64,000 bases of DNA, from positions 1 to 64,000 of the forward strand of contig PALV01000003.1 in the NCBI GenBank assembly GCA_002706685.1. The letters run 5' to 3'. The position numbers and the translations under genes are program-made. The notes under the pieces are model-generated. The model did not search any database. It was given only the letters and a program-made list of their open reading frames with translations, and was not told the DNA's origin. Origin of the DNA: Gammaproteobacteria bacterium (GTDB lineage Bacteria > Pseudomonadota > Gammaproteobacteria > Pseudomonadales > Pseudohongiellaceae). Shown in pieces: positions 44,451 to 53,535 of the stretch. Positions within the stretch are counted from its first letter, which is position 1. Each line of letters starts with the position of its first letter.

Positions 44451-47426
44451 TTAGAACTCGTATACCGCGCGAGCGTAGATTGAGCGACCCATTGGATCCT
44501 GCAGCTCACCCATGACGCCGGCGAAGTCCGGAGTACGCTGAGCCTGACGATCGAACAGGTTGCGTGAACCCAGTGTGAACGCCAGCTCACCGCCATACAG
44601 GTTGTAGCCGCGGTAGGTGTAGGCCAGGTCGAAGTCTGTCCAGGCACGAATCTCACCACCCACGATGGAGGGGTTAGGATTGGTGTTGGCGAACAGGGAA
44701 ACGATACCTGTGTAGTTGGTGCCATCCCAGTCTGTGGCACTGACGTAGCGCACGGTACCAGTGACCGCGTGATTATCCAGCGTCCAGCCAATTCGCAGAT
44801 TGGCTTTCAGCTCCGGCAGCGCCGGTGCAGTGCCGGTCAACAGGTTGGTTTTACCAACACCATCGAGTACTGGGCTATCCACGTCATCCTGATACAGGAA
44901 CTCGTCGATGTATGTTGCCTGCAGGTTGAAGCGCAGGTCACCCCAGTCACGCAGGCTGACGTTGTAGTTACCCTGGACGTCGTAAGCGGTGACTTTTACG
45001 CTCTGAGCGTTCACGCTGCCAGGTGAAGTCACCTGCAGGATTGTGCCCAGATCGTTCGGGTCACGGATAATTTCCGGATTGCTCAGGCCGCTGTTCAACC
45101 AGGCCTGCAGTTGCGCACGCGATGGCTGGTTGGCCGCACCTACGCCGCTGCCGGTAAATCCGGACCAGGCTTTGAAGGCTTCAAAGTCAGCATTCATGAC
45201 CTGCTGGCCAGTGATACCCACGATACGGTTTTCGAAGTCAGTTTCGTTCCAGGTAACCGACAGGTCGAAATTGCCGAATGCCAGGTCAAAACCGAGTTGC
45301 TGAGAGGTAGACACCTCGTTCTCCAGGTTGGGGTTACCACCAGAACAGGCTGTGGTAAAAGCAGAGAACGACGAGAATCGGTCAGTTACTGTAGACAGTG
45401 CACAGCTCACCGGATCCACCAGTTGTGAAATGGTTGGTGCGATGAATGCATCACCGGTGGTAGCGCGCAGGCTCAACCAGTCGGTTGCCGCAAACGTGAC
45501 ACCAAATTTCGGGTCAGTTGATTCCTGGCCGGTGCTAAAGTCTTCACGACGTACCGCAGCTTCCACTTCCAGGTTGCTCAGAACTGGCAATGCCAGCTCC
45601 AGGAAGTAGGCATCCACTTCTCGGCTGCCTGACGTGACATTTTCCGGAATCGGGCTACCAATCCAGGTATCACCACGAAGCTCGGTCACTGACGGTGTAT
45701 TGGTGTACTTGTCGTCACGACGCTGGTAACCAACCGCCGCACCAATGGTGCCGCCCGGCAGCTGCAGGCTGCCTGGGAAGATTTCACCGTTCAACACGAT
45801 ATCAATGGTGTTCAGCCATTCCTCGTTCTGTTCCTTGGAACGGGCAGCAATGGCATTCATCACATGGATTGAGTTGTTATCGGCCTGATCCACCACAAAG
45901 AAGGGGTTGTAGCAGGCATCGCGGTCGTTGACCACGTCACAGGCAAGCCCCTGGTTCATCGCAGTGATGTCGTAGTTCTGGTTCGACATGTAGCGGATCT
46001 TGTTGTAGTTCTGGGCATACGCCGCCATACCTTCCCAGCCTTCCAGCATCGGCACGGTAAAGTCGGCCTGCAGCATGAATCGGCTGTTGTGGTCGGTCAG
46101 GTCAGCAATGTTATCCATATCAATGGTGTGACCATCGGACGGTGTGTGCGTCTTGTTGATCGGACGCAGTGTACGTGGACGTACGTCTTCGCGCAGCGGC
46201 ACACCATTCGGCGTGGTGCCGGAAACGATATAGTCCATCAGACCGTCGTTGTTGAGGTCCGAGGTGCCACGATCGGGCACGCCGTCGCCATTCATGTCAA
46301 CACCATAGAGCTGCGCACCGGCAGAGTTTCTGGCGAGGAATGGGTTACCCGGAATCTCACCACGCACTGTCATCAACTCACCAATCCGTGAGTTACCCGG
46401 GTTGGAGGTTGATGTAAAGGCACGTTCAGCCATGCGGGTATTGAAGTACTGCGCACGCAGGGTCAGGTCGTCGCTGACATCCCAGGTGGCATTGGCAAAA
46501 ATTGAACCGGTTTGCGAGGGCTCGCGATAGCTTCGTGTGTCACCGAAGTCGAAGTAACAGGTACTGCCCAACAGCATGCCGTAAGGGTTGTTGTTGGCCC
46601 CCGCTACGTACGAGTCGCGCTCAGAAGCTGGCGCACAGTTCGGGTCAGGACGGTTGGCGCGTGCGCCTGTGTACTGGCCGTTGGCATCTCGCAGCGGCAC
46701 TACATAGTTACCTGGCGAGTTGGAAGAGTAGTTCAGACCAGCCTGAGCCAGGTAGGGACGCTCATCCCAGGCCAGGCGGCTGTTCTGACGATACTGGCCA
46801 GCAAGTACCAGGTTCAGGTCACCGATATCGGTACCCCAAAGCATCTGCAGTGACTCTTCATCGTAGTCGCCGCGGGAGTCCTGTTCACCATAGGCTTCAA
46901 TCTTGACGCCATCGTAGGAAGTGAACGGAACAAAGTTGACCACACCGGCCACCGCTTCGTTACCATACAGTGCCGCAGCACCGTCGGCCACGATATCAAT
47001 GCGCTGAATGGCAATCGTGGGGATCATCATGTTGACGTTTTCGTTGGCTATACGCTTGCCGTCCATCAGGGTCAGCGTAGAGCGAGGGCCAAGACCACGC
47101 AGGTCAATGTTGGTGCTGCGTGAGCTGGTGCCCTGAATAGTGTTGGTAATCGATGAGGATGGACCACCGACGAAAGACATGTTCTGAATAACTTCGCCGA
47201 GGTTCAGGGTACCTTCGTCCTGAAGATCGTCAGCCGAAATCTGGGTGACCTGGGAGGCCTGGGTAAAACCTTCGCTTCGACGGATAAAGGAACCGGTGAC
47301 AACCACCTCTTCCACTTCGACACCGCTCTCCTGCTGTTGAGCAAAGCCCTGACCAGCGAGTGGAAGTAATGAAAGGGAGATTGCTGTGCAGAGAAGTCTG
47401 CGCCGATGGGGCACGTGGAATCGCAT
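44451..47426 (-). CDS. TonB-dependent receptor, large (peptide/glycan type)
   Basis: 991 residues. Signal peptide (LLCTAISLSLLPLAGQGFAQ), TonB box-like EVEEVVVTGS, plug domain (about 60-170: DEGTLNLGEVIQNMSFVGG; TIQGTSSRSTNIDLRGLGPR) and a 22-strand-type barrel ending in ARAVYEF. Long extracellular loops with several Cys. Members of this subclass import peptides, glycans or siderophores; the ligand is not clear. AAGGAG lies eight bases ahead of the ATG. Divergent neighbour is a 2OG-Fe(II) oxygenase-like gene, a frequent companion of such receptors. Confidence 0.93.
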   Translation of the reverse strand: MRFHVPHRRRLLCTAISLSLLPLAGQGFAQQQESGVEVEEVVVTGSFIRRSEGFTQASQVTQISADDLQDEGTLNLGEVIQNMSFVGGPSSSITNTIQGTSSRSTNIDLRGLGPRSTLTLMDGKRIANENVNMMIPTIAIQRIDIVADGAAALYGNEAVAGVVNFVPFTSYDGVKIEAYGEQDSRGDYDEESLQMLWGTDIGDLNLVLAGQYRQNSRLAWDERPYLAQAGLNYSSNSPGNYVVPLRDANGQYTGARANRPDPNCAPASERDSYVAGANNNPYGMLLGSTCYFDFGDTRSYREPSQTGSIFANATWDVSDDLTLRAQYFNTRMAERAFTSTSNPGNSRIGELMTVRGEIPGNPFLARNSAGAQLYGVDMNGDGVPDRGTSDLNNDGLMDYIVSGTTPNGVPLREDVRPRTLRPINKTHTPSDGHTIDMDNIADLTDHNSRFMLQADFTVPMLEGWEGMAAYAQNYNKIRYMSNQNYDITAMNQGLACDVVNDRDACYNPFFVVDQADNNSIHVMNAIAARSKEQNEEWLNTIDIVLNGEIFPGSLQLPGGTIGAAVGYQRRDDKYTNTPSVTELRGDTWIGSPIPENVTSGSREVDAYFLELALPVLSNLEVEAAVRREDFSTGQESTDPKFGVTFAATDWLSLRATTGDAFIAPTISQLVDPVSCALSTVTDRFSSFSAFTTACSGGNPNLENEVSTSQQLGFDLAFGNFDLSVTWNETDFENRIVGITGQQVMNADFEAFKAWSGFTGSGVGAANQPSRAQLQAWLNSGLSNPEIIRDPNDLGTILQVTSPGSVNAQSVKVTAYDVQGNYNVSLRDWGDLRFNLQATYIDEFLYQDDVDSPVLDGVGKTNLLTGTAPALPELKANLRIGWTLDNHAVTGTVRYVSATDWDGTNYTGIVSLFANTNPNPSIVGGEIRAWTDFDLAYTYRGYNLYGGELAFTLGSRNLFDRQAQRTPDFAGVMGELQDPMGRSIYARAVYEF

Positions 47427-47762
47427 ATATCACTCCTTAGTATTTTTATTGTCTGAGACGTATCTATACTGCCAGGACGCGACAATCGGAGTGCGGAGGT
47501 TGTGGGTAGCAAACCTTGAGCCCGTCACCAATCGTAACGCCAGTTCCTACCACAAACTTCTGGAACGCTTGAATAATCTACCAATCAAAGAATAATTGCA
47601 ACAGCCTGTAACAATTAAGGTGAAATGTGTCTGCTTTTTACCACAGATGTATGTATAGAAAGACGAAAAACTGGACGAGCGCCCGTTTCAATTATATCTT
47701 CTTACCCAGGTATCAGCGGTCTGGAAAGACCACGTATCACACACAAAAATAAGGAAAAAATC
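47427..47762. other. 336-bp divergent region of receptor and oxygenase genes
   Basis: Contains the receptor ribosome site, a TATAGA hexamer on the minus strand about 45 bases before the receptor, and AAGGA before the oxygenase start. I see no further gene, repeat or RNA structure. Confidence 0.5.
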
Positions 47763-48362
47763 TTGCAGATAATTCCACAGCCACTGTTTCCGAGCATGGT
47801 CTGGAGTACCCGTTTCGACGACCATGCAACACTCAACGCCGAGTTGATGAAATTGATACATCAGATGCAGGAAAAGAACCCGGCGGGCGTGCAGAACACC
47901 AATGTCAAAGGCTGGCAGAGCCCGAACAACCTGCAGATGCTGCCCGAGTTCAATCTGATCAACCAACGCATCCTGCAGGCATGCCAGCGAATTGGTGAAT
48001 CGATTCATTTTATGCCAAACCTTAGTTACCTGCATCAGGCCTGGGTTAACGTCAGCCCGCCAGGTGCCTCGAACAAGATTCACTACCATGCCAACTGCCA
48101 TTTCAGTGGCGTCTACTACGTCAGTCTGAAAGCACCGGAGTGCGGCAGCATCTATTTTCGCGACCCAAGAGTTGCATCACGGATGATGACCTATCCAGTC
48201 ACCCAGCTTTCAGAATTCACTGCCGAAGAAATCCAGATGAAACCTGAGGAGGGACGGCTCTACGTATTTCCGGGCTGGCTGGAACATGGCGTCGAGGAGA
48301 ACAGGAGCGATCGTGATCGGGTCAGCATAAGCTTTAACGTGCTGGCAACGCAGCAGCGCTGA
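47763..48362 (+). CDS. Putative 2OG-Fe(II) oxygenase (TIGR02466-like)
   Basis: 199 residues from a TTG with AAGGA seven bases upstream; the frame extends to 47625, but the added part has no similarity to anything I know and homologues start at this point (ILQIIPQPLFP). The jelly-roll iron site is visible: HYHANCHFSGVYYVSL with the first His, and LYVFPGWLEHGVEENRSDRD with the second His and the 2-oxoglutarate-binding Arg. Role unknown; often found beside TonB-dependent receptors. Confidence 0.8.
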   Translation: MQIIPQPLFPSMVWSTRFDDHATLNAELMKLIHQMQEKNPAGVQNTNVKGWQSPNNLQMLPEFNLINQRILQACQRIGESIHFMPNLSYLHQAWVNVSPPGASNKIHYHANCHFSGVYYVSLKAPECGSIYFRDPRVASRMMTYPVTQLSEFTAEEIQMKPEEGRLYVFPGWLEHGVEENRSDRDRVSISFNVLATQQR

Positions 48363-48479
48363 CTTTCACAAGACATTTTTCAGGCTGGCTGCCAGGCTAT
48401 AGTATTACACCTGGCCCGTAATATCGCGCAGACAAATCTGGCTGCGCGAATTATGCCAGCGTTGGGAGCGCAGTTTTCA

Positions 48480-50249
48480 TCACTCCGGTTGACCCGCCGC
48501 AACGGTGCCCTCGCGTCGTGGATCGGCCGCACCGACCAGACCGTCATCGGTCACCAGAATGACGTGCAGGCCTGAGTTCTCTCCCTCACTCTCCTGCACA
48601 TTGTAGCCAGCAGCACGCAGCTCGTCGGCAAGCTGCTGCCCCGGTTCAACACCGATTTCCACGCGCACGGTCTCGCCGCGGGCAATGATGTTGGGGAAGT
48701 CGATGGCCTCCTGCACACTCATGCCCCAGTCAACAATTCCCAATACTGTTTTGGCCGTGTAAGCAGGAATTGAGTTACCACCCGGCGATCCTGTCACCAT
48801 GTACAACTGCTGATCGGCATCGAGAATTACCGTGGGCGACATGGAGGAACGAGGCCGCGCACCCGGGCGAATCATGTTTGCCTGCTCAGGTTCATCAGGC
48901 CGGTAGTCCCTGGAAAAGTCCGTCATTTCGTTGTTCAGCAGGAAGCCAGCTGCCCAGCGACTGGAGCCAAACGGAGACTCAACAGTCATCGTGGCGGACA
49001 CTGCATTACCTTCGCTGTCCACAATGGAAAAATGTGTGGTGCCGGCCGCCTCCAGCGTCCGGTCAGGTGCCCACTCTGCCACCACATCCGTATTCAGCAC
49101 TGCTGCCGGGTCACCATGCATGGGAGTCGCGCCTGGCTCGGCCGGGCTGAGACCGCGATGTTCGAGATATGCCGGATCGAGCAACAGATCCAATGGCACA
49201 TCAATGCGATCGGGATCGCCGAAATAATGATCCCTGTCTGCATAGGCAAGACGCTGCGCATCCACAAAAGCGCGGACACGATCCTGCTGCGTGGCATTCT
49301 CGGGTAGCAGATGGTCATACAGATTAGCTACCATGATCTGCATGGCGCCCGATGAGGGTGGCGTGGCAGAGCAGATATTCAGATCGCGCCAGGGCCCGCA
49401 GATGGCAGGTCGCTCAACTGCGCGGTAGGCCGCGATGTCATCCATGGTCATAGTGCCACCCAGCGGTGCGGCCTGAGCTGCGGCCACCATCGCCTCGGCA
49501 ATTTCACCAGAATAGAAAGCTGCAGGTCCTTCATCGGCAACGCGTTGCAAAGTCAACGCATACTCCGGGTTGGGTATCACCATGCCAGCCTGTAAAGGTT
49601 CACCATTGGGGTAAAAATACTCGGCTGCGCCGGGGTTTTCATCCAGGTTGGTGATCTGTGCCATTTGTGGCAGATAGCCAGCCATTTTTTCTGAAACCAC
49701 AAACCCCAGCGAGGCCAGCTCGATGGCTGGCTCAAACAGGCTTGCCCATGGCAGTTTGCCATAGGTGTCGTGGGCCAGTTTGTACAGAGCAATGGTTCCA
49801 GGCACGCCAACTGAGCGACCGCTTTGCCAGGCATCGAGATAGCCCAGCGGCTCACCGGCTTCTGTAAACATGTCTGCCGTCGCGGCAGCAGGCGCGGTTT
49901 CACGGCCATCCAGGAATCGCACCTGCTGACTTTCATGTTCGTAAACAACCATAAAGCCACCACCACCCAGTCCCGAGCTCTCTGGCTCAACCAGACCAAG
50001 CACTGCATGGGCAGCAATCGCAGCATCAACAGCATGCCCGCCTTGCTCCAGCATACGTGCAGCGGCATCGGTGGCGTAAGGATTGGCGACGGCGGCCATG
50101 TAACCATGCGGCCATGACGCCGCATCATCGGCAGGCGCCTGCTGGTCGGCAGCGGGGGCATCGTTTACAGATGTTGAATCAGGCGGAGGCGACTGCTCGG
50201 AACAGGCAACCAGAATTGAAAGGCTCAGAAGTAACAGTGGAGATTTCAT
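48480..50249 (-). CDS. ggt: Gamma-glutamyltransferase
   Basis: 589 residues from the ATG that begins a lipoprotein signal peptide (MKSPLLLLSLSILVACSEQ, lipobox LVAC); the open frame continues upstream without support. Periplasmic or membrane-anchored enzyme that hydrolyses glutathione and transfers gamma-glutamyl groups. Large-subunit motif AAHAVLGLVEPESSGLGGGG; autoprocessing and nucleophile Thr in GTTHFSIVDSEGNAVSATMT; glycine loop TGSPGGNSIPAYTAKTVLG. The precursor is cut before that Thr into two subunits. Lipid anchoring is less common than a plain signal peptide. Confidence 0.94.
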   Translation of the reverse strand: MKSPLLLLSLSILVACSEQSPPPDSTSVNDAPAADQQAPADDAASWPHGYMAAVANPYATDAAARMLEQGGHAVDAAIAAHAVLGLVEPESSGLGGGGFMVVYEHESQQVRFLDGRETAPAAATADMFTEAGEPLGYLDAWQSGRSVGVPGTIALYKLAHDTYGKLPWASLFEPAIELASLGFVVSEKMAGYLPQMAQITNLDENPGAAEYFYPNGEPLQAGMVIPNPEYALTLQRVADEGPAAFYSGEIAEAMVAAAQAAPLGGTMTMDDIAAYRAVERPAICGPWRDLNICSATPPSSGAMQIMVANLYDHLLPENATQQDRVRAFVDAQRLAYADRDHYFGDPDRIDVPLDLLLDPAYLEHRGLSPAEPGATPMHGDPAAVLNTDVVAEWAPDRTLEAAGTTHFSIVDSEGNAVSATMTVESPFGSSRWAAGFLLNNEMTDFSRDYRPDEPEQANMIRPGARPRSSMSPTVILDADQQLYMVTGSPGGNSIPAYTAKTVLGIVDWGMSVQEAIDFPNIIARGETVRVEIGVEPGQQLADELRAAGYNVQESEGENSGLHVILVTDDGLVGAADPRREGTVAAGQPE

Positions 50250-50418
50250 AACAGGGCATTTTCCTGCAGCGGATGATACGTTGACGTAATCCGTTGAGGG
50301 TATAGCCCTTTTCGTTCGGCGACAAGCCCCGCCGCGTCCATGCGGCTGCCAGGAGCTCGCCACCATCAGGGCCTGCGGTTGCGGCGGGCCCTGAGGCAGA
50401 GTCATTGCATGAGGCGAA

Positions 50419-51015
50419 TCAGAAGTTCAGACGCAGACCAGCGATCACGCCTTCGGCAGCGTCGCCCTCATCACCGTCAAAATAGCCGATAGAAAGCGAG
50501 AATGCAGGCGTCAGATAGAATCGGGCATCGGCGCGATAGCCAATTTCCTCTTCGAAATCGTCACCATCGATATAATTCACCATACCCTCCAGCTCAACAT
50601 TGTCGGTCAGCGTGGCGCGAATGCCGGCATCGATACCAAAACCATCGGCTTCAACAGTACTGCCACCGATATCGAGCTCACTGCGAATGTACTTGGCAGC
50701 GACAACAACATCTGCCTGCTCACTGAGCGGCGCGTGGACGCCCAACCCGGCGCTGTAGTTCATCAGCTCTGGCTTGCCGGTCCACTGCTGGAAGAAATAG
50801 TCCTCATCGTTTTCTGAGGTTGATGCAGTGCCCTTCAGGAACAGCGACTGCCCCAGACCGATACTGGCCTCAACGCCATAACCTGTGAAATCTTCACCGA
50901 GCAATTCCCCTTGCGTGTATTCCAGGCCCAGGTAATTGTAGCTTGGCTGCGCCGCAGCGGCCGTTGCACCCAGTAGTGACGCTACACTCAATGCCAATAA
51001 AGTCTTGTACTTCAT
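50419..51015 (-). CDS. Small outer-membrane beta-barrel protein
   Basis: 198 residues from the ATG with GGAGAGAG upstream. Signal peptide (LLALSVASLLGATAAAAQ) and eight-strand-type barrel pattern of alternating residues (YNYLGLEYTQGELLGEDFTG; FGIDAGIRATLTDNVELEGM; FSLSIGYFDGDE) ending in a hydrophobic-aromatic strand GLRLNF, the BAM signal. Acidic, halophile-like surface. OmpW/OmpA-like porin-type fold; function unknown. Confidence 0.85.
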   Translation of the reverse strand: MKYKTLLALSVASLLGATAAAAQPSYNYLGLEYTQGELLGEDFTGYGVEASIGLGQSLFLKGTASTSENDEDYFFQQWTGKPELMNYSAGLGVHAPLSEQADVVVAAKYIRSELDIGGSTVEADGFGIDAGIRATLTDNVELEGMVNYIDGDDFEEEIGYRADARFYLTPAFSLSIGYFDGDEGDAAEGVIAGLRLNF

Positions 51016-51143
51016 AGTGTCTCTCTCCATTTGATGGTGATCCATGTCGTGCTGATACTGAAACCATAACGAGTCACTCAGGGTTTTTATTCCACATAAT
51101 CACAGCCAAAGGATGAGAAGACAGAACAGTATCGAAGTCTGGC

Positions 51144-51189
51144 TAAAAAAATGACCCCCGATCCGTCACCGGACCAGGGGTCATTTTTT
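51144..51189 (-). terminator. Rho-independent terminator behind the aldose dehydrogenase gene
   Basis: A-run plus ATGACCCC ... GGGGTCAT plus T-run; the stem is long (about 13 pairs) and symmetric in its A/T flanks, so it can work on both strands. Located 25 bases past the dehydrogenase stop. Confidence 0.88.
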
Positions 51190-51213
51190 CATTCGCCGGG
51201 CGCCTTCAGCAAA

Positions 51214-52398
51214 TTAGTTCGCTGGTTCGAGCCTCACAATGGCAGTTGGCTGACGTGAGCGGTCTTCGATGGCTAGATAGATATAACCATCCGGGCCCTG
51301 ACGGATATCACGCACGCGCCCGATACCTGGCACCAGGGTTTCTTCGGTCACCGCGGCACTGCCATCCGGCGACAGCGTAATGCGGGCAACCTGCTCGCCG
51401 CGCAGTGCGCCAGAGAAAACACTGCCGCTCCAGCGTGGGAACTGGCTGCCGTTGTAGATCATCAGGCCCGATGTGGCGATGGAAGGTACCCAGTAGTGAA
51501 TCGGATCAACCATGCCTTCCTGACTCAGCGTCTCGTGGATAGGTGTCCCCGGACCGTAGTTAACGCCGTGGCCAACCACTGGCCAGCCGTAGTTCTGTCC
51601 AGGCTGAATGACGTTCAACTCGTCGCCACCCTGCGGGCCGTGCTCCGTCATGTACATGACGCCGGTAACCGGATGGAACGCAAGCCCCTGTGGGCTGCGA
51701 TGGCCATAACTGTAGATCTCAGGTGCGTAACCGGACATTCCCGAGAAGGGGTTGTCGGTCGGCGTTGAACCATCATCGTTCAGACGCACAATCACGCCCT
51801 GATGATTGGTGGTTACCTGCGCCGGATGGCTCTCCAGGTCACCACTTGGCGGGGCCTGGCGATCACCCAGAGTCAGGTACAGATAGCCGTCAGCATCAAA
51901 CGCCAGGCGGCCACCGTAGTGACTCGCACCCTGGTGATCGGCAACAAAAATCTCTTCAACGTCCACCAGTTCGTCGTTGACGAAACGGCCACGCACAATC
52001 GCCGTGGCGGATGCGCCTTCACCCTGGGGTTTGGAGAAACTGAGATAGAGTAACTGGTTGTTGGCAAAATCCGGGTGCGGCAACACATCAAAGAGGCCGC
52101 CCTGGCCGCGCGAGAACACTTCCGGCACACCAGGCACTGAGCCCTCCAGTACCTCGCCATTGCGGACAATCCGCAGGTCGCCGTACTTCTCCGTGACCAG
52201 CATGTCGCCATTGGGCAACCAGTTCATTGACCAGGGACTGATGACGCCCTCAGCGTAAGGGACAACGCGAAAATCGTGCAGCACAGATGGCTGGACACCC
52301 TCAAATGGCTCCAGGTTCTGGGCCTGAGCCGAGCTGAACATACCGGTCAGCAGACCAATAACCAGCGCCTTTCTTACCAATGTACGTGACATATTCAT
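51214..52398 (-). CDS. PQQ-dependent soluble aldose sugar dehydrogenase
   Basis: 394 residues with signal peptide (ALVIGLLTGMFSSAQAQ). Six-bladed propeller of the GSDH/YliI family: YAEGVISPWSMNWLPNGDML, RGQGGLFDVLPHPDFANNQ, GRLAFDADGYLYLTLGDR, SYGHRSPQGLAFHPVTGVMY, EHGPQGGDELNVIQPGQNYG. The conserved His and Arg residues around PQQ and the calcium site are in the last two segments. Oxidises aldoses in the periplasm with PQQ, which the operon at 38-41 kb can supply. Two ATGs two codons apart (52398, 52392) follow AAAGGTG. Confidence 0.92.
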   Translation of the reverse strand: MNMSRTLVRKALVIGLLTGMFSSAQAQNLEPFEGVQPSVLHDFRVVPYAEGVISPWSMNWLPNGDMLVTEKYGDLRIVRNGEVLEGSVPGVPEVFSRGQGGLFDVLPHPDFANNQLLYLSFSKPQGEGASATAIVRGRFVNDELVDVEEIFVADHQGASHYGGRLAFDADGYLYLTLGDRQAPPSGDLESHPAQVTTNHQGVIVRLNDDGSTPTDNPFSGMSGYAPEIYSYGHRSPQGLAFHPVTGVMYMTEHGPQGGDELNVIQPGQNYGWPVVGHGVNYGPGTPIHETLSQEGMVDPIHYWVPSIATSGLMIYNGSQFPRWSGSVFSGALRGEQVARITLSPDGSAAVTEETLVPGIGRVRDIRQGPDGYIYLAIEDRSRQPTAIVRLEPAN

Positions 52399-52693
52399 TC
52401 ACCTTTCTTTGGTTTGATTACAACAGGGTTAATCGTGAATTCTTGTTTCAGGTCCCGGATTGCGAACTGATGCCATTCACAATCAGTTACTTATCCTGAT
52501 ACGGACCCGATTTTTCGGAATCCCTATAATGCACCATTAATACGTCGCTTGGCGAGACCAGGACCACTGCAATGCGGTGAGACGAATTAGTCATGACAAT
52601 CGGGTACTTGAGCTGCTAGCTTATCCCTGTGGGTCAGCACCCACCACTCGAACGCGACACAAAGACGACTCGTCACTATAAAGGAGACAGGAC
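52399..52693. other. 295-bp divergent region
   Basis: Contains TATAAT at 52525-52530 (possible -10 for the plus-strand gene, without a good -35) and a small inverted repeat AACTGAT ... ATCAGTT at 52465-52488. No gene, RNA or mobile element recognised. Confidence 0.5.
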
Positions 52694-52888
52694 ATGGGAA
52701 TTGAAGTCGGTGGTCTGCTCGGTTTGATCTGGTTGTGTATCATCATATGGGCAATCATCAAGGTAGCCCAGAGTTCAGCATCGGGCCTGGCGAAGCTGCT
52801 GTGGATACTGCTGCTGTTGTTCGTACCACTCATTGGATTGATTCTGTTTCTGCTGCTTGGACCACGGCCCAGCAGAGCTGCGCTTTAG
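52694..52888 (+). CDS. PLDc_N-type small membrane protein
   Basis: 64 residues, two transmembrane helices (LLGLIWLCIIIWAIIKVAQS; LLWILLLLFVPLIGLILFLL) with the GPRP end. This is the phospholipase D N-terminal (PLDc_N) domain that in cardiolipin synthases precedes the catalytic part, here alone. AGGAG precedes the start. Stand-alone copies are common in bacteria and of unknown role. Confidence 0.86.
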   Translation: MGIEVGGLLGLIWLCIIIWAIIKVAQSSASGLAKLLWILLLLFVPLIGLILFLLLGPRPSRAAL

Positions 52889-52889
52889 A

Positions 52890-52932
52890 GGCTGCTGCTC
52901 CCAGCCAGCAATTTACTGGTTGGGAGCAGCCT
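52890..52932 (+). terminator. Strong hairpin behind the PLDc_N gene
   Basis: GCTGCTCCCAGCCAG/CTGGTTGGGAGCAGC (about 15 pairs including a G-T) directly after the stop; no T-run follows, so termination is possible but unproven. Confidence 0.55.
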
Positions 52933-52947
52933 TGCTGTTCCTGAACC

Positions 52948-53535
52948 ATGTTCACCATCGGATACGCCACCAAGCCCATTGAGCAGTACATTGCTCAGCT
53001 GCATCGCTACGGGATCAATGTCGTAGCCGATATTCGCTCGGTACCCTTCAGCAAAGCGTTTTTTGACTATCACCAGGATGCCCTGCGCGAACATCTGCGC
53101 GCCGCAGGCATTCGTTATGTGCACCTGGGGCCGGAGCTGGGCCCGCGCTCAAAGGACCCGGCGCACTACGACAGTACCGGGCAGGTTCAGTTTGACCGGC
53201 TGATGCAGTCTGAGCTGTTCCGGCAGGGCGTCCAACGCCTGTCCGATGGTGTCAGCAAGGGTTTTCGCATTGCCATGACCTGCGCCTGCAAGGATCCCGC
53301 CATCTGCCACCGAAGCCTGCTGGTTGGCTGGGCGCTGCAGCACCTGGCGGGCCGGGAACTGCAGCACATCCTGCATGAGGGCGAGCTGGAGTCACAGCTC
53401 CAACTCGAGCAGCGTCTGCTGCGTCTGACCGGCACGGTGCCTGACATGCTGACCGGCGAAGAAGCAGCTCTGCGGCTGGCCTACGAACGCCAGTGCCAGG
53501 CCTGCGCTTACCGAAAGCCTGCTACACCCGCGTAA
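52948..53535 (+). CDS. DUF488-family protein
   Basis: 195 residues, cytoplasmic. Signature segments: FTIGYATKPIEQYIAQLHRY, VVADIRSVPFSKAFFDYHQD, YVHLGPELGPRSKDPAHY and the Cys-rich MTCACKDPAICHRSLLVGWA. Family function is not known; some members are predicted to act in nucleotide or DNA-linked processes. The end overlaps the convergent phosphatase gene by 14 bases. Confidence 0.9.
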   Translation: MFTIGYATKPIEQYIAQLHRYGINVVADIRSVPFSKAFFDYHQDALREHLRAAGIRYVHLGPELGPRSKDPAHYDSTGQVQFDRLMQSELFRQGVQRLSDGVSKGFRIAMTCACKDPAICHRSLLVGWALQHLAGRELQHILHEGELESQLQLEQRLLRLTGTVPDMLTGEEAALRLAYERQCQACAYRKPATPA

